This document shows, in pieces, positions 1 through 8,097 of a stretch of 64,000 nucleotides of DNA. The DNA comes from Mycolicibacterium boenickei (GTDB lineage Bacteria; Actinomycetota; Actinomycetes; Mycobacteriales; Mycobacteriaceae). Both the position numbers and the translations under genes were made by a program. The number at the start of each line of letters is the position of its first letter. Position 1 is the stretch's first letter. The notes beneath the pieces are model-generated. The model saw only the letters and a list, made by a program, of their open reading frames with translations. It was not told the origin of the DNA and ran no database searches. Location of the stretch: assembly GCF_010731295.1 (NCBI RefSeq), contig NZ_AP022579.1, positions 3,596,001-3,660,000 on the forward strand, in the 5' to 3' direction.

Positions 1-539
1 CAGTTCATCACGAGTTCGACGGTGCCGCTGACGCAGCGGACGGTGCGCAGCAGGATGTGCTCGGCGTCCCAGTCCATGGGGGTGCGCCGGTGCGTGCGGG
101 AGCGGGTCTCGATGTCGTGCCACGGGCCCATCACGAGCGCGTCGCGCACGATCAGCCACCCGGTGTGGGTCTGCCAGGTCGTTTCCAGGATCAGGCTGCC
201 CGGCAGGTAGCGGCGCGCCGCCGGAACGGTCACGCCGTAGGGGCCGAGCCGGAAGTGGCCCGCGCTGCGGTCCAGGATCGCCCCGAAAACGCTGGGGGAG
301 TCCGGCCGGGGGACACACAGCCACTCCACCGAACCGGCCGAGGAGATCAGGCAGGTGTTCTCGCAGTCGGACAGGAAGCCGTAGTCGGCGATCGGCGGGA
401 ACGGGTTCCGTAGCGCCCCGCCCGACGAGTACGGCACCGGGGCGGTCACCGTCAACGGCGCCTCGGGTGCCTTGGGCGTGTCAGCTGTCTTGTCGAGTGC
501 CGCGACGACATCCGTGGGCTCGGTGTGTTGCAGAACCAT
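1..539 (-). CDS. Trehalase, glycoside hydrolase family 15 (N-terminal part only)
   Basis: The minus-strand reading frame opens with ATG at 539-537 and runs off the left edge without a stop, giving about 179 N-terminal residues. The stretch PPIADYGFLSDCENT followed by SVEWLCVPRPDSPSVFG matches the N-terminal beta-sandwich of actinobacterial GH15 enzymes. The M. tuberculosis counterpart at this locus (Rv2402) is, from family knowledge, the cytosolic trehalase that hydrolyses trehalose to glucose. The catalytic (alpha/alpha)6 barrel is outside the window, so activity cannot be judged. It is divergent from the small membrane gene at 655. The sequence GATGAT lies 6 nt before the ATG, compatible with a leaderless mRNA. 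A GH15 glucoamylase-like role is the alternative. Confidence 0.85.
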   Translation of the reverse strand, partial: MVLQHTEPTDVVAALDKTADTPKAPEAPLTVTAPVPYSSGGALRNPFPPIADYGFLSDCENTCLISSAGSVEWLCVPRPDSPSVFGAILDRSAGHFRLGPYGVTVPAARRYLPGSLILETTWQTHTGWLIVRDALVMGPWHDIETRSRTHRRTPMDWDAEHILLRTVRCVSGTVELVMN

Positions 540-654
540 CCGCACATCATCATCTGCGGACAGAGGTGGCGTCTACCCAAGACAGGCGTGTCGAATCTTA
601 CGGGCGGGACGGGACCGGAAAAGGATGCACCGCGCCATCGCCTACGCTTGCCCC

Positions 655-858
655 ATGGCGGCAATCCTCAACTGGTGGGACGGCGTCGAATTGTGGCTGA
701 CCGGGCTGCCGTTCGTCGTGCAGACCGCCGTGGTCATGCCGGTGGTGCTGGCACTGGCCTATGGCAGCGCAGTGGTGCTCGACGGCGTGCTGGGCTGGGG
801 AATCACCGGATTGCACCGGTTGCGCCACGCCCCAGCTGACGAGGTGGAATCCGAGTGA
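655..858 (+). CDS. Small integral membrane protein, Rv2401A-like, 67 aa
   Basis: A 67-aa protein with one clear hydrophobic helix (about residues 19-45, from LPFVVQTAVVMPVVLALAYG) and a short basic then acidic C-terminus. I chose ATG 655 because TACGCT at 643-648 forms a TANNNT -10 box 6 nt upstream, which indicates a leaderless transcript; the longer upstream frame has no start signal. Its stop overlaps the next tiny ORF as GTGA. It has the size and position of the M. tuberculosis conserved membrane protein Rv2401A. Function is unknown. Confidence 0.72.
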   Translation: MAAILNWWDGVELWLTGLPFVVQTAVVMPVVLALAYGSAVVLDGVLGWGITGLHRLRHAPADEVESE

Positions 859-941
859 ACGGGATGCCACGCTCACGTGTCACGCTGATCTTGATTCTGC
901 TGGTTGTGCTGGTCATTGTGATGTGGTTGCTGACCCGCTAA
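855..941 (+). CDS. Single-span membrane microprotein, 28 aa, translationally coupled
   Basis: GTG at 855 overlaps the TGA of the preceding gene (GTGA). The 28 codons give a short basic head (MNGMPRSR) followed by an almost uninterrupted hydrophobic segment (VTLILILLVVLVIVMWLL) and a final Thr-Arg: a minimal positive-inside membrane anchor. The stop-start overlap and the clean transmembrane composition support real translation. No known family is recognised. It could form a membrane complex with the 67-aa neighbour, but that is inference. Confidence 0.55.
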   Translation: MNGMPRSRVTLILILLVVLVIVMWLLTR

Positions 942-984
942 CCGGGACACCCATAGCTCGGCGGGCGCGACGCCGGAATTCTGT

Positions 985-990
985 TATTCT
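985..990 (+). promoter_or_regulatory. -10 element (TATTCT) of the leaderless uORF/sulfate importer transcript
   Basis: TATTCT fits the mycobacterial TANNNT -10 motif and ends 7 nt before the ATG at 998. Transcription would therefore start on or next to the A of that ATG, making the upstream ORF leaderless. No good -35 is visible, which is normal for this promoter class. Confidence 0.6.
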
Positions 991-997
991 TCGCGCC

Positions 998-1090
998 ATG
1001 CATTCAGCGTCCGGCAAGACCGAGAGCCATGTCTTGGCTCTCATTGCCGTGGGTTCATGCGCTGTTGCAGACGTCGCCTGTTGTCGCTGA
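998..1090 (+). CDS. Leaderless cysteine-attenuator uORF of the sulfate importer operon, 30 aa, ends ACCR
   Basis: The 30-codon ORF has three cysteines, including a tandem Cys-Cys one residue before the end (ACCR then stop). Its ATG follows a TANNNT -10 by 7 nt and needs no ribosome binding site. Published work in M. smegmatis describes leaderless polycysteine uORFs before sulfur genes that act as cysteine-responsive attenuators: ribosome stalling on Cys codons when cysteine is scarce changes RNA structure and opens the downstream ribosome binding site. This ORF is in the matching place, 116 nt ahead of subI. The peptide itself is probably not functional. Confidence 0.8.
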   Translation: MHSASGKTESHVLALIAVGSCAVADVACCR

Positions 1091-1152
1091 CTCCAACCCG
1101 TCCGCGGTTTGGTGTCGGTGGCGCTAGCTGTACGCCCGGATACTCTTCTTCG

Positions 1153-1200
1153 CCTTTCCGCCTGACGGGACCTCGTATTGTCCGCTGTCCGCAAGAAAGG
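1153..1200 (+). promoter_or_regulatory. Candidate Shine-Dalgarno sequestering element in the subI leader
   Basis: The subI ribosome binding site GAAAGG (1195-1200, 6 nt before the GTG) is exactly complementary to CCTTTC at 1153-1158 in a pyrimidine-rich stretch after the uORF. Pairing would hide the ribosome binding site; a ribosome stalled at the Cys codons (ending at 1090) could alter folding of the leader and release it. The complementarity is seen directly; the switch is inferred. Confidence 0.5.
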
Positions 1201-1206
1201 TCATCA

Positions 1207-2250
1207 GTGCCCATTTACAAGTCCCATGTCAGCAGGTTCTGGCGAACCGCCACCGTCCTGGCCACCACCGGCGTCCTCGCCGTCGGCTGCGGCGGCGGCG
1301 CGAGTGACGTCGCCGGAGGCGATCAGGGTGCGGCGGGTGCCGACACCACGCTGACGCTTGTGGCCTACGCAGTGCCCGAACCCGGCTGGAGCAAGATCAT
1401 CCCGGCATTTGCCGCCACCGAGGAGGGCAAGGGCGTCGCGGTGCGGACGTCGTACGGTGCCTCCGGCGACCAGTCCCGTGCGGTGGCCGACGGCAAGCCG
1501 GCCGACATCGTCAACTTCTCGGTCGAGCCCGACGTCACCCGGTTGGTCAAGGCCGACAAGGTGGCCGACGACTGGAGCGCGGGCAACACGAAGGGCATCC
1601 CGTTCGGTTCTGTGGTGTCATTAGTGGTGCGCAAGGGTAACCCCAAGGGCATCAAAGACTGGGATGACCTGCTGCAGCCCGGGCTCGAGGTGGTCACCCC
1701 GAGTCCGCTGAGTTCGGGTTCGGCCAAGTGGAACCTGCTGGCGCCGTACGCCGCAAAGAGCAACGGCGGCAAGGACTCCGCGGCCGGTCTGGACTTCGTC
1801 AACAAGCTGGTCACCGAGCACGTCAAGACCCGCCCCGGTTCGGGCCGGGAGGCCACCGACGTGTTCCTGCAGGGCACCGGCGACGTGCTGATCAGCTACG
1901 AGAACGAGGCGATCAACGTCGAGCGGCAGGGCAAGGACGTCGAGCACGTCAACCCGCCGCAGACCTTCAAGATCGAGAACCCCGTGGCGGTCGTCAAGAC
2001 CAGCGCCCACGCCGACAAGGCCAAGGCCCTGGTGAACTTCCTGCTCACCGCCGAGGGGCAGAAGATCTGGGCCGAGGCCGGATTCCGGCCGGTCGATCCC
2101 GCGGTGGCGGCGGACTTCGCCAAGGACTTCCCGACGCCGGAGAAGCTGTGGACGATCGCTGATCTGGGCGGATGGAAAGAGGTCGACCCGGCGTTGTTCG
2201 ACAAGGAGAACGGCTCGATCACCAAGATCTACAAGCAGGCGACTGGATGA
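1207..2250 (+). CDS. subI: Sulfate-binding lipoprotein of the CysTWA importer
   Basis: This 347-aa protein starts at GTG 1207 behind AGAAAGG. The N-terminus is a lipoprotein signal: basic start, hydrophobic core, then LAVGC with the lipid-modified Cys at about residue 27, followed by a Gly/Ala/Asp linker. The rest is a sulfate/thiosulfate periplasmic binding protein (SBP family): TLTLVAYAVPEPGWSKIIPAF early, then SYGASGDQSRAVADGKPADIV for anion contacts. It captures sulfate outside the membrane and delivers it to CysT/CysW. It is the first gene of subI-cysT-cysW-cysA and its expression is probably set by the upstream Cys uORF. Confidence 0.93.
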   Translation: MPIYKSHVSRFWRTATVLATTGVLAVGCGGGASDVAGGDQGAAGADTTLTLVAYAVPEPGWSKIIPAFAATEEGKGVAVRTSYGASGDQSRAVADGKPADIVNFSVEPDVTRLVKADKVADDWSAGNTKGIPFGSVVSLVVRKGNPKGIKDWDDLLQPGLEVVTPSPLSSGSAKWNLLAPYAAKSNGGKDSAAGLDFVNKLVTEHVKTRPGSGREATDVFLQGTGDVLISYENEAINVERQGKDVEHVNPPQTFKIENPVAVVKTSAHADKAKALVNFLLTAEGQKIWAEAGFRPVDPAVAADFAKDFPTPEKLWTIADLGGWKEVDPALFDKENGSITKIYKQATG

Positions 2251-3125
2251 CATCTGTAGCCCAGACCGATGCAGCCGAGCCCGCTTCGGCTGCGCCCGCG
2301 CCGGGGGATTCCGCCCCCGGCGCGCGGCCCGGCCGCTACGGCAGTACCTCACTGCGCGTGGGTGCCGCCTCGATCTGGTTGAGCGTCATCGTGCTGCTGC
2401 CGCTGGCCGCGATCCTGTGGCAGGCGGCAGGCGGCGGATGGAACGCGTTCTGGCTGGCCGTCACCTCCAATGCGGCGGTGGAATCGTTCCGTGTCACCCT
2501 GACCATCTCGGCGGGCGTCACCGTGGTGAACCTTGTCTTCGGGCTGATCGTGGCCTGGGTGCTGACTCGCGATGACTTCCCCGGCAAGCGGCTGGTCGAC
2601 TCGGTGATCGACCTGCCATTCGCCCTGCCGACCATCGTCGCGAGCCTGGTCATGCTGGCGCTGTACGGCCCGGCCAGCCCGGTCGGGCTGCACCTGCAGC
2701 ACACCAAATGGGGTGTCGGGGTCGCGCTGCTGTTCGTCACGCTGCCGTTCGTGGTGCGCTCGGTGCAGCCGGTGCTGTTGGAACTGGACCGGGATGTGGA
2801 GGAGGCCGCGGCATCGCTGGGCGCCAACACCTTCACCATCCTGACCAAGATCATCCTGCCGGCGTTGCTGCCGTCCCTCCTGTCCGGCGCGGGGCTCGCG
2901 TTCTCCCGTGCCATCGGAGAATTCGGCTCGGTGGTGCTGATCGGTGGTGCGGTGCCTGGCGAGACCGAGGTGTCATCGCAGTGGATCAGGACGTTGATCG
3001 AGAACGATGACCGCACCGGCGCCGCCGCGATCTCAATTGTGCTGCTGGTGATCTCGTTCGTCGTGCTGTTCGTGCTGCGCGCGGTGGGTTCGCGGGCGGC
3101 CAAGCGTGAGGAGCTCTCGGCATGA
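2247..3125 (+). CDS. cysT: Sulfate ABC transporter permease CysT
   Basis: A 292-aa inner-membrane permease starting at ATG 2247, which overlaps the subI stop (ATGA). It has a Pro/Ala-rich cytoplasmic N-tail of about 35 residues and then about six transmembrane helices. The EAA loop that contacts the ATPase is visible as EEAAASLGANTFTILTKIILP, and the family stretch DLPFALPTIVASLVMLALYG precedes it. It pairs with CysW to form the channel for sulfate and thiosulfate. The ORF could be extended upstream inside subI, but the coupled ATG and M. tuberculosis CysT length support this start. Confidence 0.93.
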   Translation: MTSVAQTDAAEPASAAPAPGDSAPGARPGRYGSTSLRVGAASIWLSVIVLLPLAAILWQAAGGGWNAFWLAVTSNAAVESFRVTLTISAGVTVVNLVFGLIVAWVLTRDDFPGKRLVDSVIDLPFALPTIVASLVMLALYGPASPVGLHLQHTKWGVGVALLFVTLPFVVRSVQPVLLELDRDVEEAAASLGANTFTILTKIILPALLPSLLSGAGLAFSRAIGEFGSVVLIGGAVPGETEVSSQWIRTLIENDDRTGAAAISIVLLVISFVVLFVLRAVGSRAAKREELSA

Positions 3126-3943
3126 CGCTCTCACCGGCGGTGCGTTACCTGTTGCGCTTTCTGGCACTGGCCTACGTGGCGGTGCTGGTGGTGGTCCCGG
3201 TCGGGTTGATCCTGTGGCGGACCTTCAGCCCGGGGGTCGGCGCGTTCTTCGCATCGGTGGGTACCCCGGCGGCCGTCTCGGCGCTGCAGTTGTCGTTGCT
3301 GGTCGTGGCGATCGTCGTTCCGCTGAATGTGTTGTTCGGCGTTCCCACGGCGCTGGTGTTGGCGCGCAACCGGTTCCGCGGCAAGAGTGCCCTGCAGGCG
3401 GTCATCGACCTGCCGTTCGCGGTGTCGCCGGTGGTGGTCGGTGTCGCGCTGATCCTGCTGTGGGGTTCGGCCGGGTTGCTCGGCTTCGTCGAGAACAACC
3501 TCGGGTTCAAGATCATCTTCGGGTTCCCCGGCATCGTGCTGGCGAGCATCTTCGTCACGGTGCCGTTCGTGATCCGTGAGGTCGAGCCGGTGTTGCACGA
3601 GATCGGAACCGACCAGGAGGAAGCCGCCGCGACCCTGGGATCGACGTGGTGGCAGACGTTCTGGCGAATCACACTGCCGTCGATCCGGTGGGGTCTGACC
3701 TACGGCATCGTGCTGACCATCGCCCGCACGCTCGGTGAGTTCGGTGCGGTGATCATGGTGTCGTCGAATCTGCCGGGCACCTCCCAGACATTGACCCTGT
3801 TGGTGGCCGACCGCTACAACCGCGGCACCGCCGAATCGGTGTACGGGGCGTACGCCATCTCGACTTTGCTCATGGTTGTCGCCGTGATCGTCCTGGTCGT
3901 CCAGGTGATCCTCGATCGACGCCGAACCAAGGCCGCGCAGTAG
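3122..3943 (+). CDS. cysW: Sulfate ABC transporter permease CysW
   Basis: A 273-aa membrane protein starting at ATG 3122, overlapping the cysT stop (ATGA). Roughly six hydrophobic helices are visible. The ATPase-coupling EAA motif reads EEAAATLGSTWWQTFWRITLP, and DLPFAVSPVVVGVALILLWG is the conserved family stretch. It is the second channel subunit of the sulfate importer, paralogous to the CysT protein just upstream. Confidence 0.93.
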   Translation: MTLSPAVRYLLRFLALAYVAVLVVVPVGLILWRTFSPGVGAFFASVGTPAAVSALQLSLLVVAIVVPLNVLFGVPTALVLARNRFRGKSALQAVIDLPFAVSPVVVGVALILLWGSAGLLGFVENNLGFKIIFGFPGIVLASIFVTVPFVIREVEPVLHEIGTDQEEAAATLGSTWWQTFWRITLPSIRWGLTYGIVLTIARTLGEFGAVIMVSSNLPGTSQTLTLLVADRYNRGTAESVYGAYAISTLLMVVAVIVLVVQVILDRRRTKAAQ

Positions 3944-3964
3944 GCCGAGAAGGAGACAAGAGCT

Positions 3965-5047
3965 ATGACCGACGCGATCGTGGTTCGGGGCGCCAACAAG
4001 CATTACGGCGAGTTCGCAGCGCTCGACAACATCGACTTCGAGGTGCCGTCAGGTTCACTGACCGCGCTGCTCGGCCCTAGTGGCTCGGGCAAGTCCACCC
4101 TGCTGCGCGCCATCGCGGGCCTGGACCAGCCCGACACCGGGACCATCACCATCAACGGGCGTGATGTCACCGGGGTACCGCCGCAGCGCCGCGGTATCGG
4201 GTTCGTGTTCCAGCACTACGCGGCGTTCAAGCACCTGACGGTGCGCGACAACGTGGCATTCGGCCTCAAGATCCGCAAGCGCCCCAAGGCCGAGGTCAAG
4301 GAGAAGGTCGACAACCTGCTCGAGGTGGTGGGGTTGGCCGGTTTCCAGACCCGTTATCCCAACCAGCTCTCGGGCGGCCAGCGTCAGCGGATGGCCCTGG
4401 CGCGCGCCTTGGCGGTGGACCCGCAGGTGCTGCTGCTCGACGAGCCGTTCGGGGCGCTGGACGCCAAGGTGCGTGACGACCTGCGTACCTGGTTGCGCCG
4501 CTTGCACGACGAGGTCCATGTGACCACGGTGTTGGTGACGCACGACCAGGCCGAGGCGCTGGATGTGGCCGATCGGATCGCGGTGCTCAACAAGGGCCGG
4601 ATCGAACAGGTCGGCTCGCCGACCGTCGTATACGACGAGCCTGCGAACGCGTTCGTGATGTCGTTCCTGGGGGCGGTCTCGGAGCTGAACGGAATCCTGG
4701 TGCGGCCGCATGACATTCGGGTCGGCCGTAATCCGGAGCTGGCCGTCGCCGCCGGCGATGGCACCGCCGAGGCCACCGGGGTGCTGCGGGCCACCATCGA
4801 CCGAATCGTGATGCTGGGCTTCGAGGTGCGGGTCGAACTGACCAGTGCCGCAACCCATGTGCCGTTCACCGCACAGATCACCCGAGGGGACGCCGAGGCG
4901 CTGGGGTTGCGCGAGGGCGACACGGTCTATGTGCGTGCGACGCGCGTTCCGCAGATCGCCGGGGGAGTGCAGATTCCGAGGGACTCGGAATCGTCGAACG
5001 ATTCCGAGAAGAGCAGTGACGAGGACGAGGCGCTGACCGTCCGCTGA
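3965..5047 (+). CDS. cysA: Sulfate/thiosulfate importer ATPase CysA
   Basis: A 360-aa ABC ATPase starting at ATG 3965 behind AGAAGGAG. Walker A is GPSGSGKST (about residues 37-45), the signature is [15 protein letters not shown], Walker B is [12 protein letters not shown] and the switch His is in [14 protein letters not shown]-terminal TOBE-like regulatory domain follows (from about residue 240), ending in an unusually acidic Ser/Asp/Glu tail. It hydrolyses ATP on the cytoplasmic face to drive CysT/CysW. It is the last gene of the operon; an inverted repeat overlaps its stop. Confidence 0.94.
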   Translation: MTDAIVVRGANKHYGEFAALDNIDFEVPSGSLTALLGPSGSGKSTLLRAIAGLDQPDTGTITINGRDVTGVPPQRRGIGFVFQHYAAFKHLTVRDNVAFGLKIRKRPKAEVKEKVDNLLEVVGLAGFQTRYPNQLSGGQRQRMALARALAVDPQVLLLDEPFGALDAKVRDDLRTWLRRLHDEVHVTTVLVTHDQAEALDVADRIAVLNKGRIEQVGSPTVVYDEPANAFVMSFLGAVSELNGILVRPHDIRVGRNPELAVAAGDGTAEATGVLRATIDRIVMLGFEVRVELTSAATHVPFTAQITRGDAEALGLREGDTVYVRATRVPQIAGGVQIPRDSESSNDSEKSSDEDEALTVR

Positions 5048-5056
5048 GACGGTCAG
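5033..5056. terminator. Inverted repeat between convergent cysA and cstR
   Basis: CTGACCGT (5033-5040), an 8-nt loop and ACGGTCAG (5049-5056) form a perfect 8-bp stem that spans the cysA stop codon. It separates two convergent genes only 19 nt apart. There is no clear U-tract, so its strength as an intrinsic terminator is uncertain. Confidence 0.45.
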
Positions 5057-5066
5057 GCCCCTCCGG

Positions 5067-5363
<297 letters not shown>

Positions 5364-5365
5364 TC

Positions 5366-5381
5366 ATACCCGTGGGGGTAT
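5366..5381. promoter_or_regulatory. CstR/CsoR-type operator upstream of cstR
   Basis: ATACCC-GTGG-GGGTAT is a perfect 6-4-6 inverted repeat with the C-tract/G-tract form of CsoR/CstR operators. It lies between the tauE stop and the cstR start, so it could give cstR its own autoregulated promoter in addition to read-through from the upstream operon. Confidence 0.68.
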
Positions 5382-5391
5382 GTAGGTGTGG

Positions 5392-6252
5392 TCATGTTGT
5401 CGCAGCCGGAGGGCCGAAAAGCCATCGCAATGGACACCATCCGAGCCGCGCGCAGCTGAGGCTGCCGAGACCCGCCAGCGCGGTCAGGCCCGCGGCGGTC
5501 AGCCCCACTGCGGGGTGGAGTTCCTGGCCCAGGATCAGCGACGCCATGAGCAACACGAACCACCCGAACGCCCGGCGCATCGCAGCGGGGTCGACGTGAG
5601 CGGTCAGGCGGGTACCCAGCAGGCTGCCCAGTACGGCCGCAACGGTGATGGCGCCGGCCAGTGTCCAGTCGATCGGTACGGTGCTCAGATGTCCGGCCAG
5701 GCCTGCGGCCGAGTTCATCGTGATCACCAGTAGCGAGGTTCCCACCGCGACGGGCATCGGCAGGCCGCCCAGCAGGGCCAGCGCGGGCACCACCAGGAAT
5801 CCGCCACCGGCTCCGACGGTCCCGGTGACCAGTCCGACCCCCAACCCCATCAGCAGGACCTTGGCGATCGGCATGGTGCGCGCCGCCGGTTCACATGCGT
5901 TGCGGCCCTTGATCATTGCGATGGCGGTCGCCACCATCACCACCGTGAAGGCGATCAGCAACACCGATCCGGCGATGACGTAGCTGACGAGTCCGCCCAG
6001 GTACGCCCCGACCATGCCCGCCGCTCCGAACAGCAGTCCGCTGCGCCACTGCACGTGGCCGGCGCGGGCATGGGACAGGGTGCTGACTGCGCTGGTGACC
6101 CCCACGACCACAAGCGACGTGGCGATCGCCTGCTTGGCTTCCATGCCGGCGACATAGGCCAGCAGCGGAACGGTCAGGATCGACCCGCCCCCGCCGAGGA
6201 GCCCGAGGGACACCCCGACCAGGACGGCCAGCGCGACAGCGAGGGCGATCAT
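5392..6252 (-). CDS. TauE/SafE-family sulfite or sulfur-oxyanion exporter
   Basis: A 286-aa membrane protein with about eight helices and the two Gly-rich repeat signatures of the TauE/SafE family (GVSLGLLGGGGSILTVPLLAYV and GVGLVTGTVGAGGGFLVVPAL). In cst-type operons this family exports sulfite or related products of persulfide oxidation. The start ATG at 6252 overlaps the stop of the rhodanese gene (ATGA). It has a C-terminal extension with two Cys (SCARLGWCPLRWLFG) of unknown purpose. Substrate is inferred from context. Confidence 0.8.
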   Translation of the reverse strand: MIALAVALAVLVGVSLGLLGGGGSILTVPLLAYVAGMEAKQAIATSLVVVGVTSAVSTLSHARAGHVQWRSGLLFGAAGMVGAYLGGLVSYVIAGSVLLIAFTVVMVATAIAMIKGRNACEPAARTMPIAKVLLMGLGVGLVTGTVGAGGGFLVVPALALLGGLPMPVAVGTSLLVITMNSAAGLAGHLSTVPIDWTLAGAITVAAVLGSLLGTRLTAHVDPAAMRRAFGWFVLLMASLILGQELHPAVGLTAAGLTALAGLGSLSCARLGWCPLRWLFGPPAATT

Positions 6253-6845
6253 GCCAATGCGCCTGAAGATGCCCGCTTGGAGCCGACCAACTTCTCGACG
6301 ACGCTCTGCGCGTCACAGGACGCACCCCGGTTGTACGGCAGCTTCGCCAGCATCATGCCCATCGCGCAGGTGTTCGTCAGCGCCGCGGTCGTCAACCCGG
6401 CTCCGATCCCCGCGGCGACCCACTTCAGCTTGGGCGAGGCGAGGCTGCCCAGGATGCTGCTCAGCACGATCGACCCGGCGACGAGGCGCACCTGGCGCTC
6501 CAGGTCCCACCGCTGCACGCCACGGCGCACCCCGAATCCCTTGTCCTGCCAGGCGGTCATGCCGCCGTCGAGGATCGAGACGTTCGGCAGACCCGCGTCA
6601 CGCAACGTCTGTCCGGCGGTGGTGGCCCGCTGCCCGGACCGGCACACCAACACGATGTCCTCGTCGAGGTGCTGGGCGATCTCGTCGCGGTGCTCCTGCA
6701 ACAGATCCAGCGGAACGTTGTAAGCGCCAGGGATATGGGCGGTTTCGAACTCGCCCGGTGTGCGGACATCGATCACCCGCGGGCCGGTCCCGGCCTGCTT
6801 GCGCTCGTTCAGTTCTGCGGCGTCGATGATCGACGAGGTGGACAT
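6249..6845 (-). CDS. Membrane-anchored rhodanese (rhodanese-DUF2892, YgaP-like)
   Basis: A 198-aa protein. Residues about 5-110 form a single rhodanese domain with active-site loop CRSGQR, where the Cys carries the persulfide. The C-terminal half has two hydrophobic segments (VRLVAGSIVLSSILGSLAS and VAAGIGAGLTTAALTNTC) of the DUF2892/YgaP type, so the sulfurtransferase faces the cytoplasm from the membrane. It overlaps its neighbours by 1 nt (sqr) and by ATGA (tauE), so it is translated as one operon. It probably moves persulfide sulfur from the quinone reductase to the dioxygenase. Confidence 0.86.
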   Translation of the reverse strand: MSTSSIIDAAELNERKQAGTGPRVIDVRTPGEFETAHIPGAYNVPLDLLQEHRDEIAQHLDEDIVLVCRSGQRATTAGQTLRDAGLPNVSILDGGMTAWQDKGFGVRRGVQRWDLERQVRLVAGSIVLSSILGSLASPKLKWVAAGIGAGLTTAALTNTCAMGMMLAKLPYNRGASCDAQSVVEKLVGSKRASSGALA

Positions 6846-8056
6846 CAGGCAAGACCTTTCAACATCAGGTTCCAGTACATGGCGGGTAGTCCGTACTTCT
6901 TCAGGTACCAGTACGGCCGGTGTGGTTTCACCGGATCGAGCAGGGGGAAGGAGGGTTTGAGGGCGAAGTCGTAGTCGAACTCGGCCAGCAGCATGTCATG
7001 TGAGGACGTCACGATGGGGCAGGACGCATAGCCGTCGTAGGATCCGGTCAGCGGGCGTCCGTTCAGCACCGCACCGATGTTCTCGACGACCGCGGGCGCC
7101 TGCTTGCGAATGGCCGCACCGGTTTTCGAGTTCGGGGACGATCCGGCATCACCGAGGGCGAACACGTTCGGATAGCGCACGTGCTGCATGGTGTGCTTGT
7201 CGATGTCGACGTACCCGTTGGCGTCTCCGCCGACATGGCTTGTCGACAGCGGGCTGGCCTTGATCCAGTCCGGCGCCGACTGGTGCGGGACGGCGTGCAG
7301 CACGTCGTAGGGGAGCGTGGTCTCGATTCCCTCCGCGATGTTGGTCATCGTGACCTTGCGGGACGCCGAATCAACCGACCGCACTTCACTTCCGGTGTGC
7401 AACGTGATGCCGTAGTCGGCGATGACCTTGTCCAGGTTGTCCGCGATCGCGGGGATCCCGAAGATCCGCGGGGTCGGGACCACCAGGTGCACGTCGATCT
7501 TGTCGAGCACACCCTGGCGCCGCCAGTGGTCGCAGGCCAGGTAGGCGATCTTCTGCGGTGCACCCGCGCACTTGATCGGTCCCGACGGCATGGTGAACAC
7601 GGCCGTCCCGGACCGGGTGTTGCGGATGAACTCCCAGGTGCGCGGCGCCAGGTCGAACAGATAGTTCGACGAGACGCCGTCCTTGCCGAGGGTGTCGGAC
7701 AGGCCCTCGGTGCGGTCCCAGTCGAGCTGGATGCCCGGCGCCACCACCAGTACGTCATAGCCGTAGGCGGTGCCGTCGGCACACGTGACCGTGTTGGCAT
7801 CCGGGTCGACGGCCGTGACCGCACTCTTGATCCAGGTGGCGCCGCGTGGCATGACCGAGCCTTCTGCGCGCTCGGCTTCCGCAGCTGTGGCCTGGCCGCC
7901 GCCCACCAGCGTCCACAACGGTTGGTAGTAGTGCTTGTCGGACGGCTCGATGATCGCCACGTCGCGGTAGTGCTTGCGCAGCAACCGGGCCGCCACGGTG
8001 ATCCCGGCCGTGCCGCCGCCGATGATCAGGACCTCATGCTTGACTGGGGTCGACAT
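6845..8056 (-). CDS. sqr: Sulfide:quinone oxidoreductase
   Basis: A 403-aa FAD protein of the pyridine nucleotide-disulfide family. The N-terminal dinucleotide site is LIIGGGTAGITVAARL and the second FAD contact is VFALGDAGSSPNSKTGAA. Two redox Cys fit type II SQR: GPIKCAGAPQK (about residue 164) and YASCPIV (about residue 350). The C-terminus (PYWYLKKYGLPAMYWNLMLKG) is amphipathic, as in membrane-bound SQRs. It would oxidise H2S, pass electrons to menaquinone and generate persulfide for the partner enzymes. Confidence 0.9.
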   Translation of the reverse strand: MSTPVKHEVLIIGGGTAGITVAARLLRKHYRDVAIIEPSDKHYYQPLWTLVGGGQATAAEAERAEGSVMPRGATWIKSAVTAVDPDANTVTCADGTAYGYDVLVVAPGIQLDWDRTEGLSDTLGKDGVSSNYLFDLAPRTWEFIRNTRSGTAVFTMPSGPIKCAGAPQKIAYLACDHWRRQGVLDKIDVHLVVPTPRIFGIPAIADNLDKVIADYGITLHTGSEVRSVDSASRKVTMTNIAEGIETTLPYDVLHAVPHQSAPDWIKASPLSTSHVGGDANGYVDIDKHTMQHVRYPNVFALGDAGSSPNSKTGAAIRKQAPAVVENIGAVLNGRPLTGSYDGYASCPIVTSSHDMLLAEFDYDFALKPSFPLLDPVKPHRPYWYLKKYGLPAMYWNLMLKGLA

Positions 8057-8097
8057 GCTTGTTGTGTTTTCCTGTCTCTCAGAGGGGGTGCGCGGTT

